From the NCBI GenBank assembly GCA_034401795.1, contig CM067363.1, forward strand, positions 32,716,470-32,780,469: 64,000 nt of DNA, written 5' to 3'. This DNA comes from Chaetoderma sp. LZ-2023a (Eukaryota > Mollusca > Caudofoveata > Chaetodermatida > Chaetodermatidae). The position numbers and the translations under genes were made by a program. Shown here in pieces: positions 51,435 to 61,430 of the stretch (positions within the stretch are counted from its first letter, which is position 1; the number at the start of each line of letters is the position of its first letter). Under the pieces are notes generated by a model. It was not told the origin of the DNA. It did not search any database and was given only the letters and a program-made list of their open reading frames with translations.

Positions 51435-51845
51435 CGAGCTACAATATACACCATTGCAAACACAGCTTGACCTCTGATCATTATTGTTGACAATATGTAC
51501 TCGTGATGGCAGCCATTGATTAATCGATGATCGAAGGAAATTTTCTTATTTTTACCCAATTTCTTCTTCGAAAAAAGTCTATTCTACATTTACGGTCTTG
51601 CAAGCAGATATAGCTAATTATGTCTGCTTGTAAGACTTTAAATGTAGAACTTGACTTTTTCAGAAGTTGGGTAAAATAGGCTAATTTCACAGCCCACTAA
51701 GGGATCATAGTCAACATTCAAAATGCCTTCTGAGAGCATGTAGATTTCAAAATTTTCGGGGGGAGGACCCCCAGACCCCCTCTGGTGGTCTTACCCCCAC
51801 CCCACCCCACCCACCCCCCAAATCGGAACCCTGGCTACGCCACTG
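51435..51845. other. hAT-1 right end
   Basis: Holds an inverted pair TACATTTACGGTCTTGCAAGC/GCTTGTAAGACTTTAAATGTA (51591-51652). A C-rich run (51792-51818) mirrors the G-rich left end, and the terminal CTGGCTACGCCACTG closes the element. No gene. Confidence 0.55.
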
Positions 51846-51855
51846 AATACTAGGG

Positions 51856-52305
51856 ATGGATATTCTCGAGCCTTTTCCTATATCTAAAAGGGGTAATACG
51901 TATGTGTTGGTGATAACTGATTACATTAGCCGCTGGCCAGAAGCTTTCGCTTTAAGTAACCACAGAGCCAAAACCATTGCAGAGGTATTAGTAAAACAGG
52001 TGTTCTCTAGGTATGGTGTTAGTGAACAGATCCATACAGATCAAGGGCGTGATTTTGAATCTGTTCTTATCAAAGAAATATGTAATTTGTTAGGCATATG
52101 TAAAACACGCACAACTCCCTCTCATCCCATGTCTGATGGCCTAGTGGAAAGAATGAATCAAACATTGAGTAGAATGCTGCGTTCATATGTCAATGAGCAT
52201 CATGATGATGGGGATGAGTTGCTGCCCTTGATGGTAATGGCATATTGGTCGAACATACAGGCAGCCACTGATTTTACTCAGTCAAGAATTATGATGGGCC
52301 ATTAG
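51856..52305 (+). pseudogene. pol: Gypsy-B integrase catalytic core
   Basis: 149 residues resuming exactly where 31834 stops: first Asp in MDILEPFPISKRGN, YVLVITDYISRWPEAF, second Asp in HTDQGRDFES, and catalytic Glu in GLVERMNQTLSRML. The DDE triad is intact over this piece. Confidence 0.9.
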
Positions 52306-52389
52306 ATCTCATGTTTGGGGGATCCACTCAAAGAGTAGAAAATGCTGGCTAGTACGTGAAAGATCTTTCGCAAACTGCAGAACAGTGTT

Positions 52390-52935
52390 TTGACACAGTA
52401 CGTCGTAATTGCACAGTCGAACAGAAACGTCAAACTGACTAGTATAGTAAATCCGTCTTCTGATGGCTCTTGTAACAATTTGAAACCCGCTCCTGCTACA
52501 AGTCAACCATCGGCAAATGCTGATGGTGATAGCACCAATGATCACACTTCACAGCCTCAAACATCTAACACACAATCTTCAGGTACTGATGCCTCGGCTA
52601 AGGATAAATTGTCTTGTAGATTGGCACCTCGGAGTCATGGTACATTAGAACCTCCCAAATTACCTAGTCGCGATCTTGTCTTTGTGGAATCACCTGACAC
52701 TGATGAAATGGAAACAGTAGGGGGTGTTTTGGATGGAGATGGGGCAGACCAGAATTTAACATTTGAACCATTAGATAACACAATAAATGAACAAGTTCAA
52801 CGTATAAACTTAAATGGGCAGGTGAATGGCTCAGTAGATGATCATGAAGATTCTTGGTGGCCACATAATCTAAGATCTGGCAGAACTACTACGAGACCGG
52901 CACGGTTTAATGAATATGTCTTGAAGTTAAAATAA
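52390..52935 (+). pseudogene. pol: Gypsy-B Pol C-terminal tail
   Basis: Ser/Asn/Asp-rich spacer ending NLRSGRTTTRPARFNEYVL, the RSGR...P.R ending characteristic of many gypsy Pol proteins. A frameshift lies between 52305 and 52390. Confidence 0.7.
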
Positions 52936-52967
52936 ATAGTGAACTACGATTATCAATGGACCTTTCC

Positions 52968-53174
52968 ATTTTTAGCCATGCCCCGCCCATCACTAGCTAA
53001 GCTCCACCCACACCTCGGCGTGTTTGGGTTGATCGATCCCCGAATGCCCTCGCTATCAATTTCCAGAAAACTATACAGGGAAGCTGTTGAATATTTTGTA
53101 ACTAATTAGACTGGGTGCTGTTACTGCCATAGGCAGCAACAGCGCCCAGTCAAATTAGTTTCAAAATATTCAAC
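52968..53174 (+). repeat. Palindromic family P, best copy: 89 bp hairpin with 43-nt arms plus flank
   Basis: 53086-53128 (GTTGAATATTTTGTAACTAA...) pairs with 53132-53174 (...TTAGTTTCAAAATATTCAAC) around a 3-nt loop, with only a few mismatches. 52968-53085 (CCATGCCCCGCCCATC... CTATCAATTTCCAG) matches the reverse of 745-900. Confidence 0.85.
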
Positions 53175-53402
53175 AGAATATTTATTAAATAGTAAAAGCA
53201 AACAATTTGTGCAACAGCCCATAGACCGTCATCAAACATGCGTTCGTGACGTACTTATCGACGTCATTCATGACGTCATTCATTATGATGTCATTGTACA
53301 CATCACGCAGTTCATTATGACGTCATATGATGGGTGGGTACTCTGGAAAGGTGAATTGCCGTGACTTTGAAATCTTAAGGTATTATTTTCTGTTTATTTT
53401 AG

Positions 53403-53783
53403 TATGAATCTTGTGCTATTAGGGGATAGATAAGCTACCACCGACTGCTGGTCCATGGCACAGGCACATCCTGCGAGTACATCTACAAGCCTTCCTTTGG
53501 TCTCAAGATCTTGTGCTATTACCTACAATACCAGATCCAGAGAAATTAGGAGTCTCGTGAAACAGATGGAACACTTGTTCCCATATTAGCTAAAATATAA
53601 CCGGTACCTGAAGCAGTAGTTGAGTTAATCAAGTGTGAGTGTGGTGTGCGCAAATGTTCAGGAAGGTGTGCTTGTAAGCAAAACAACTTGCTGTGTACAC
53701 AACTGTGTAAGTGTGAGGCTGATGAAGAGTGTTGTAATACGGTCCAATCAGGAGAAACTGGAGATGATTCAGAGTATGACTAA
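53403..53783 (+). pseudogene. Cys-rich (CXC/tesmin-like) transposon-associated protein remnant, last exon
   Basis: TTTATTTTAG at 53393-53402 looks like a splice acceptor. Then DKLPPTAGPWHRHILRVHLQ ... PTIPDPEKLG, a stop at about 53557, ETDGTLVPILAKI, a second stop, and PVPEAVVELIKCECGVRKC ... CACKQNNLLCTQLCKCEADEE (53601-53783). A PPT...H..RAH.Q..W start with a C-rich tail occurs, from memory, at the end of widespread repeat-encoded metazoan proteins of unknown function. Two stops make it a pseudogene. Confidence 0.55.
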
Positions 53784-54281
53784 AATTTACCAAATATGAA
53801 TGTGAATATGGAAAGTTGGAAACATTATCATAATCAAACATAATTTGTTACTGTTTAGAGTGAAAGGGTTATTATTTTGGCACCGTGAAGGATGCATGAC
53901 TTGGAATGTTTTTCTGTTATTTTACATTTAGCAAATACCAAATAGCATTATATACTCCCAGTCATGCCAATATGCAATGTCATAAGAATATGAGGTCAAT
54001 ACCTTGTGATTCATTTAGCATTTTAAAGTTATATGTATCACAAATTAACCATCATTTTACTATAATCCTGTCAATATTCTCATTATTATAATCATAGGCA
54101 GAGCATCCTGTTAACATATTGGAGCAAAATATTTGCCACTGTGAAATACTATGAACGTGTATGTAGACAACAACTTATGTTAAACATTACCATATAGGAT
54201 AAAAACTAAATGAGGCTTGGAGTATATCTGAATTATGTCAACGTCAAATGTCAAAGTAATATACAATGGTTGTAAATAGTG

Positions 54282-54564
54282 ACCATCTTGAACTCTAAGA
54301 TGACCACTATATTGATAATGCGATTTCCAAACTCCCTCACCCCGAAAATGTGGGTGTAGACACTAAAATTAAATTTATTTGTGGTTTGAGACAGGCGATA
54401 TTGTTAGATATGTGGTAAAACTATATTGATAATGTAATTTTCATGTTCTATCACCCATAAAATGTGGGTGTAGCCACTGAAATTCACTTTCTATGTGCTC
54501 TGGAACAGAAGATATTAACAGAAATGTGATAAAATGGCAGCCATCTTGAATTTCAAGATGGCTG
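54282..54564. repeat. 114 bp tandem duplication flanked by inverted CCATCTTGAA arms
   Basis: 54307-54420 and 54421-54534 are two diverged copies (CTATATTGATAATG start, AAAATGTGGGTGTAG inside). A perfect 13 bp palindrome follows (CAGCCATCTTGAA/TTCAAGATGGCTG, 54538-54564), and a weaker one precedes (54282-54306). Confidence 0.7.
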
Positions 54565-54737
54565 TCATAATAGTAAATTTAAAAAATGGAACCAACCCCA
54601 GATTTGTTCTCTGATACATAAAGAATATAAAAAGTCCAACATAAAAGAATATAGCAAAAAAAATTGCAAACCTAGCAAATCTATGCTCACAAAAGCATAC
54701 ACTACTACCTGATGGAGATAGTAAAATACAATGCGTA

Positions 54738-55400
54738 GTGATCCAGTGCCTTGATACCACCCCTCTTTTAATAGTGTCAGCATCCATGCCATGTAGAAAG
54801 GACACAGATGCTGAAAGACATTTTACCGAAGTGCTAGATCAGCTATATGAAATCACCCAAAAGTACTGTGTCTCACATAATATACTCATAGCAGGAGATC
54901 TTAATTGTGATTTAACCATCAGAGAGAAGTTCAAGAGACATCACCTGATGCGACAGTTCTTGCAAGAACAAGGTCTATTGTATAAAACATCTGGACCTAC
55001 ATTCATACATGCTAGTAATGCTGGGAGCTCAACTATAGATTATTTCTTACTACCAGAAAACTCATCACATAGAAACCTAGAGGTAGATAAGCATGAAATC
55101 GCCAGTAACTTTTCTGATCACTATCCTCTCTCAAACACACTTAACATCGCAATTCAGCCACTGGGAATAAAACCGACACAGACTGCAATGCCGCTCCCAC
55201 AGAAAGTAAACTGGAGCAAAGTCGATAGCAAAGACTATAAAGAGTACCTGCAGAAGTCATTGGAAGGATATAATCCTGAGAACAAGAATATCCTGGACAT
55301 ATGTACCATATACACTAAACACCATCCATCTGACATCACAGCAGGAGAAAATGAACCAATCCAATTCACATACGGTGAAGTAGAGCAAGCAGTCAGGTGA
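54738..55400 (+). pseudogene. LINE-B AP endonuclease (C-terminal part)
   Basis: LLIVSASMPC, ILIAGDLNCDL (catalytic Asp/Asn), STIDYFLLPEN and SNFSDHYPLS (SDH motif), followed by the linker to RT. A stop at about 55398 interrupts the link GEVEQAVR*LNSGKVSDTDSI. The catalytic Glu region upstream is missing. Confidence 0.85.
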
Positions 55401-56300
55401 TTAAATAGCGGTAAAGTTTCGGATACTGATAGCATATCAGCTGAGAACCTAAAAGGAGGTGGGAGTGTAACCATGCACCTGCTGACCCTAATCTTGAATG
55501 CTATTTGCAAACCTAAAACCATTCCAGACATCTTCAAGGTAGGCCAATTAACACCAGTCTATAAGAAAAAAGGCAATCCTAACGAAGCTACATCTTATCG
55601 CAGTATTACGGTAACATCAACAGTTTGTAAAACTCTAGAAATGCTTCTAAAAGTCTGCATCCAACAGACAGTACTTAAAACGCAACACCCTCTTCAGTTT
55701 GAATTTACATCTGGGTTATCGCTAATGTACAGCACACTGATGCTCCGGGAAGCTACCTCTGAATTGCGAATCAAGAAGCTTAGTACATACGTTGCTCTCC
55801 TTGATGCCAAGTCAGCCTTCTATGTAGTAAACCACACAAGCCTTGCGCGTAAACTGTTTCTTGCTGGAATAGAGGGAGCCACTTGGACCCTCATCACAGA
55901 CCTTCACGAAAATGCTACCTCCACAGTGAAATCGCATGGTGAGTGCTCAGAGCAAATTCCGTTCAGGCAAGTTGTCAGGCAAGGCAGCATATTATCAACA
56001 GACCTGTACAAACTGTACATCAACAACTTGCTCAACTGCCTAGATTCCACTAGTAATGGTGGTTATATTGGGACTGTACACTCAGCAGCGCCGACCTGTG
56101 CTGACGATGTCAGCCTAGTCACAAACAACGAATATCAGCTACAGCACCTGATAAACACATCAAGCTATTACAGCACCTACGAGTTCTACGAACTGCAGCC
56201 AGCGAAATGTGCCGTCGTATCAAACTGTAAACAGGAGAAGCCAGCATTTACTCTAAATGGCGAACTGGTATCAGCACCAGGCTGTGCTCCCCACCTGTGA
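55401..56300 (+). pseudogene. LINE-B reverse transcriptase
   Basis: VGQLTPVYKKKGN and YRSITVTSTVCKTLE, then VALLDAKSAFYVV, VVRQGSILSTDLYKLYINNLL and the active site CADDVSLV (Ala-Asp-Asp). The 0-4 motif spacing fits a Jockey/CR1/RTE-group RT. It ends at a stop at 56298, with continuation in other frames. Confidence 0.87.
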
Positions 56301-56628
56301 ATCCAAAGGAGTGATCAGATTACTAGTGCACGGCCCACCGTCGATGAAAACATAAAAAGTAAGATGAGCAGCTTACTCTCTTATGGGCACAGGACTCCAG
56401 GGCATCAATGGGATAACACCAAATGCCAGTATGCACCTGATTGAGATATACATCCTTCCTGTACTACTCCACGGTTTGGACATTCTCATCCTTAACAAGA
56501 CAGAGATTTATCTGCTAGACAAATTCTAACACAAACTTCTATTTCAAATAGTAGGCCTTCCAGACAGGACTGCGTACCCATCACCTTATATCCTATTCGG
56601 CACCGTACCAGTTGAGGCTCGTATACAT

Positions 56629-57387
56629 ATGTTGAAGCTCATCATGACCAGAAATATCTGCGGAAACCAGGAAATGATTCTATTCGAAGTAGCTGTAAGA
56701 CAAAGTGTTATGAGAGGCTTTGGCCAGGAGAACTGGTTTGCAGACATACGCAGGATATTGACACGGTATTTGCTGCCATCCATCTATGAACTCATGGACA
56801 GCCCACCAGGAAAATGTTCCTGGAAGGCCACCATCAGAACCAACATACACAAGCAATGGTCTGCGAATCTCAACCCACAACTGCAGCTGTACCCCTCGTT
56901 GGAGCACGTCCAGCACTATCCAATTAATTTCTGGTCTGCACATCCAGCTGTTGACTCTGTTACTACATCACCTTACAATATACGCCTACTCGCAGTACGA
57001 CTATGGCTACTGACAGGATGTTACATTCTTCAACTGAACACAGCTAACTTTAGCCGCTCCACTGTTAATCCAACCTGCCTACTTTGTAATGGTCAACCCG
57101 AGGACCTTCAGCACTTTCTGACTGCCTGCACTGCTCTAGCTGAAATCTACATGAAATACCTCAATCTGATCCACTCTAACCTATGTACCACGTGAAACAC
57201 CAACACCCACAACATCTGGAACAACAACAGCATCCTAACATCATTCCTGCTCGATCCTTCTACATATATGTCTAACAAACCAAGCTGCAACTGCCATCAT
57301 AATCTAGAAATGTCAGTGCGACAATACTTCTACTCACTACACCATCACATGATCACAAAACTCGCAATTATAAACAGTAATAAATAG
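56629..57387 (+). pseudogene. LINE-B ORF2 C-terminal region with Cys/His knuckle
   Basis: Ends with CLLCNGQPEDLQHFLTAC, a CX2CX8-10HX4C motif common at LINE ORF2 C-termini. An in-frame TGA at 57193 is followed by 63 more codons (CNCHH inside) to TAG at 57387, so the TGA is probably a CGA-to-TGA mutation. Confidence 0.75.
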
Positions 57388-57532
57388 ACCAAGTAATTCA
57401 TACACAAGTCTGCTTCTACTGTTGTCATTTTTGTATTTTACTCGCTCGCGAGGTGCTCCCGTATATGGGTGGGATTTCCGAAATGAACTGAACTGGTTAA
57501 AGATTATTTATTCAATAATCTAATGATAAGGA

Positions 57533-57621
57533 CTTTAATCCCAAAGAAGTACACACATGGCTATGTAACCTAGATTGCACCAAGTCGCAAGGATCAGATG
57601 GTATGCACCCTAGAGTGCTAT

Positions 57622-57622
<1 letters not shown>
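57533..57622 (+). pseudogene. CR1/L2-like RT fragment
   Basis: Encodes DFNPKEVHTWLCNLDCTKSQ, GSDGMHPRVL, the KSxGPDGIxPRVL region just before RT motif 1. Only about 30 codons survive before the (ATC)n run. Confidence 0.7.

Positions 57623-57665
<43 letters not shown>
57623..57665. repeat. (CAT)n microsatellite
   Basis: About 14 uninterrupted ATC/CAT triplets. Confidence 0.95.
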
Positions 57666-58189
57666 GTATGGCGTTTGGGGCATATATAGAATTTTGTCGG
57701 TCCAAAGGCTTTTCTAGCTAAATAGTTCTGACGGATTAGGTGGAAGTACAAACGCTAAAAGCACAAACATTAATGACCGATAGGACACGACCTACCTTGT
57801 AACTTGTAACTTGTACTTATATATAGGAGAACCGCGAGATACGAAATAAATGTTCTTATCCTATGAGTCCTATTATTGCCACCACAAATGTGTTTTTATA
57901 AGATTAACTTGAGATTTACACCACCACAACACGTAATAAGAAGGAATGGACATGGGTGCCGGAAACACAGGGGCAGCAGGGGCAGCTGCCCCTGTTGCCC
58001 TTTGGGCAGGGTGGCAGTAAGGGCAGCTGTGCCCTTTACCCGTTCCTCTGCAGAAAATGAGTAAACTTTACTTTAGAACTTTAAACAAGATTTTTAGAAT
58101 ATTCAGAGCGGACTCAGCAGTTCTATTAAAGTTCGGTTGTTTTGACATTAACACAAGTCAATAAAGTATTATGGGAGTGCTTCTAGGAC
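57666..58189. other. Non-coding
   Basis: Only a GC-rich self-complementary patch is visible: CAGGGGCAGCAGGGGCAGCTGCCCCTG at 57969-57995, within a GGGCAG-rich block to 58036. Confidence 0.45.
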
Positions 58190-58204
58190 GAATCAAATCA
58201 TCTG

Positions 58205-58449
58205 TGCAATGTTGTAGGTGGGGCTTAGAATACACCTTCCGTATCCTCTGCGTGTCGTAAGAGGTGACTAAAGGAGGTACGGGTGAGGTAACCGTGACAG
58301 AAACCTCGAGTGCTGAAGACGGAGGTTCCAGGCCGCACGGCGCACTCTAATAAACCATGGATCCACGCACATAACGCTTATGATCATGTCGATAGTCATA
58401 CTGGTGGTATGATCAGTGAACGAAAAGAAGAAGAAGAAGAAGAAGAAGA
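58205..58449 (+). repeat. SINE-like repeat with (GAA)n tail
   Basis: Contains TTAGAATACACCTTCCGTAT, CTGCGTGTCGTAAGAGGTGA and a mid segment ending GATCAGTGAACGAAAAGAAG, closed by (GAA)7 at 58427-58449. The CTGCGTGTCGTAAGAGG core seems familiar from animal interspersed repeats, but I cannot name it. No tRNA head recognised. Confidence 0.4.
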
Positions 58450-58795
58450 TCAATGCAAACGCTATTTATGTAATGGCAGTTACATGTGAAATATTGACTT
58501 TTTTAATCTGTAAACGTTTCACGTATCTTTGCAAGTAAAGGTAAGATACATAGTCATATGTTGTTTGAATTTTTGAAGTCATACTGGTCCACACTCCGTT
58601 AATGCCTTGCTAAGTGGGTAGAATAGAATAGTGCAGCAGTGTGGAAACACTAAGGGATATTAAAAGTAACAGCAACTCTCAAACTCAAATTTGTAATTGA
58701 TGTGTGAAGCAGATGCAAAGGTAGAAATAATTTGTATATGCCGAATTGCAATGTCGATGGGTGTATTTAAGGAGTGTGTCTAAGATTTGTTGCCA

Positions 58796-59059
58796 CCCCG
58801 CCCCACCCCCACCCCCACCCCACCCCCACACACATATATAATGGGAGGGAGGGTGTGGCTGGGGCCTCCATCGAAAGACTGTAAAAATTATATGCGCTTA
58901 GAAGCCATCGCCTATATCTCCTACATCTATAAGTAATAAATATCATCCTCTTCAATTTTTGAATACTGTGCTATTTATATGAGTATGAGCACCACTTCTC
59001 CACACACCTCCCCACCACCACCCCACCCACCCCCTATCCACACCCCACCCACCCCTACC
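58796..59059. repeat. Two C-rich CCACC low-complexity tracts
   Basis: 58796-58827 and 58998-59059 are (CCCCAC)n-like, separated by AT-rich sequence. Confidence 0.7.
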
Positions 59060-59269
59060 AACTCGTATGGTCGTGATACACATGTCTAGCCATGTCAAGC
59101 CCTTTGAGTTCTAACCATAAAAGATGATGCCACCATTCACACATAAACAAAATCAGACATTTGAAGAGGCCTCCTTTGAATAGTCCGGGCCAAAGGTACC
59201 TCTGACATCCACACACCAGGCTAAGTAAGAGGCTGCGAAATCATAATTTAAATTGCTTATTCCATACAC

Positions 59270-59610
59270 ATTAGCTGTTGAATAGTTTGTTACTAATTTG
59301 ACGTAATTGTGTTGCTAACTTATCTGTCTATTCATCCAGCATATGCCCATCGAATTCTTCAAGCGAGTCCTTAAGAACTGCTGGGCAGGAAGGATCCATA
59401 GGGTCAGATCCATGGTTGGTCATGGAAACCTGCTTGGTCGATTTTGTTGGTGGCCATCTTGGATTTTGCACTATTTTAAAAATTACATTTAAAGACATGT
59501 GAAACTCCTTGACATGAAACTCAAGAAACATCATGGTCTTCATTTAAGGCAAGAGCTGAACAAATCTTGTTCACATGTTGAACATGATTGGTAGATTTGT
59601 CTTGGATAAC
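59270..59610. repeat. Palindrome P half-copy and decayed GGCTCACCTGG-family fragment
   Basis: 59275-59315 has GTTGAATAGTTTGTTACTAA. From 59340 TCTTCAAGCGAGTCCTTAAG, GGTGGCCATCTTGGATTTT and a GTTCACATGTTGAACATG palindrome resemble the internal unit of 49896-51081. Confidence 0.5.
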
Positions 59611-60087
59611 CTAGGTTATGCAAAAAAAGGCTTCCTATGAATCCCGCTGATTGCAAATATAATTAGGAACTACGGTTCAATTAAATATTTTCAAGGCAAA
59701 CTGTGCAGGTCCATCGTGCAGACACATACACGAATGTATGCACACTCAACGTGTGCATCTGACACAACAACCCACCTGTGCGCATCCCCAAACACCCTTC
59801 TATGAAAGGTGTGGGGGTGGGGCGGGGGATGCGGGCACCCATTTCATATCTTCCTCCAGACAATGCCATCCAGCGGACCCTTTTGTGGAACCTGCCCCTG
59901 CCCCTAAAATTTGCTTCTGGCACCCCTCGGAATGGATCGAACCCTTACCACATAAAACAAAGAAATATATACATGTCACCAATTGGAATGGAAACAAGCC
60001 ACCCAAGTACAGCAACTGTATATAGATAATGGCAGCTATATACCACAGCTTTATACCACGAGACAATGATTCCATATATACAGCCAT
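59611..60087. other. Non-coding, nothing recognised
   Basis: No supported gene; mixed composition with a GGTGGGGGTGGGGCGGGG patch near 59808. Confidence 0.4.
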
Positions 60088-61422
60088 TTGGGGGAAAAAA
60101 CATCTGGTACCCAAGCAGATGAAATCACTGCCACGGATGACTGTCACAAAATGTTTCAGGCATCCCGAGCCCTGAGAGTTACTGACTACACACCACCACT
60201 CACTGTACACAACTCTGAAGGACACTTTATCAGGACTGACCATGGAAAAGCCGAGGTGATCCGAGAATGGTTCAAGGAACAGTTTACTGACAACGATGAT
60301 GAGGCCTTGTACCCATTCTCGTGAGACCCCAGGCCATCACTAACACCAATTAAAACAACAGAAGTTGAGAAGGCACTTAAAGCCCTGATAAATCGGCGTG
60401 CATCTGGACCTGATGGCATGAGCAATGAACTATTCAATTATGCAAGTGACCTTATCTCTAATCAATTCAGCTTTTATGCACACCTTCCCATCGACCCTGT
60501 AGGCCAAGGCACCCTTATCGCACTACCTATGCCCAAGAAGCCACCTGGGCCCCAGCCAATCTGCGCCCCATTGTGCTGCTCAACAGCATACAGGAAATCC
60601 TATCCAATGTTACTCTATGCCACATCAGAGACAAGGTCGATTACTTCATTGGATTCAGTGGCTTCAAATGTGGAGCTGAGCAGACATTGTATTGGCTCAA
60701 TGCATGCTTGTGTCAGTAGTCATGTCCAAACACTGGGACTTCCACAAAATGGGCATTGACATGTCACGAGCCTTCAACACAATTAAACGCTCAAAGATCC
60801 TAGATGTACTACGCCAGGCCAGTTGCAATGAAGGTGAGCTATGACTAGTGAGACTACTACTTGCAGACACTAAGCTGAGAGTACGAGTCAAGTCAGTGAA
60901 GTCTGTAGAGTTTGAGACATCAATCGGCTCTCCACAGGGAGGTGGTCTATCCCTGATGCTTTTCACCTGCTACCTTGCTGCCACATTGAAATCTGTGAGG
61001 GAAAGTTTCACAAGACCAACCACCCCCCCCCCCCCAGTGTCAATACTGGCCATGCCGCTAGAGATAGAATATGCCGATGATGTGGACTTCATAGACGAGG
61101 AAAAGAAACCCCTTGACGAACTTGTCCCAATAGTTGCAAGCAAACTAAAAATTGAGAATCCCTATGAATGAATCCAAAACAGAGTTCACCCACATATACC
61201 TATCGACAAAGCATGAAACTATAGAAAATTATGACCCACTTGATGGCGGCGAACCATGGAGGAAAAGTAAATTTCTGGGCTCACTGCTTTGCAGTACTGC
61301 TGACATTTCCGTATGCTGCGTCACAGGGAACATAGCTTTCCAGTCTTTCTGGACGCCATGGATTTGTAGATCAAAGATGTCCTTGATAAAGAGGCTACGT
61401 TTATACAATGCAACTGCGTATC

Positions 61423-61430
61423 ATTGATGC
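61423..61430. repeat. hAT-2 target duplication, left (ATTGATGC)
   Basis: Exact 8 bp copy at 63020-63027. Confidence 0.95.

Larger units (their letters stand above)
31827..51845 (+). mobile_element. hAT-1: 20 kb hAT-superfamily transposon with nested insertions
   Basis: The left end ...TGGCGTAGCCAAGG and right end ...CCTGGCTACGCCACTG are inverted, a CAGTGGCGTAGCCA-type terminus common in hAT elements. The right flank AATACTAG (51846-51853) resembles left-flank GATACT (31822-31827). An 8 bp duplication with about 6 bp lost at the left junction would fit. A hAT transposase gene lies inside (33933-36985). Most of the length comes from later insertions: a solo LTR, Gypsy-C, the unassigned module and a GGCTCACCTGG repeat. 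Confidence 0.72.
27991..52935 (+). mobile_element. Gypsy-B: decayed Ty3/gypsy element split by a 20 kb hAT insertion
   Basis: gag (28081), zinc knuckles (28787), protease/RT/RNase H (29030-31387) and the integrase zinc region (31511-31834) lie left of the insert. The integrase core (51856-52305) and a pol tail (to 52935) lie right of it. The protein resumes at the same point of integrase, so one element of about 4.9 kb was interrupted. Many frameshifts and stops show it is old. Confidence 0.85.
54600..57387 (+). mobile_element. LINE-B: 5'-truncated non-LTR retrotransposon
   Basis: Endonuclease C-terminal part, reverse transcriptase and Cys/His C-terminal region, on the plus strand, with several stops. 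The 3' end is near 57387 (AGTAATAAATAG). No poly-A or clear target duplication found. Confidence 0.85.
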
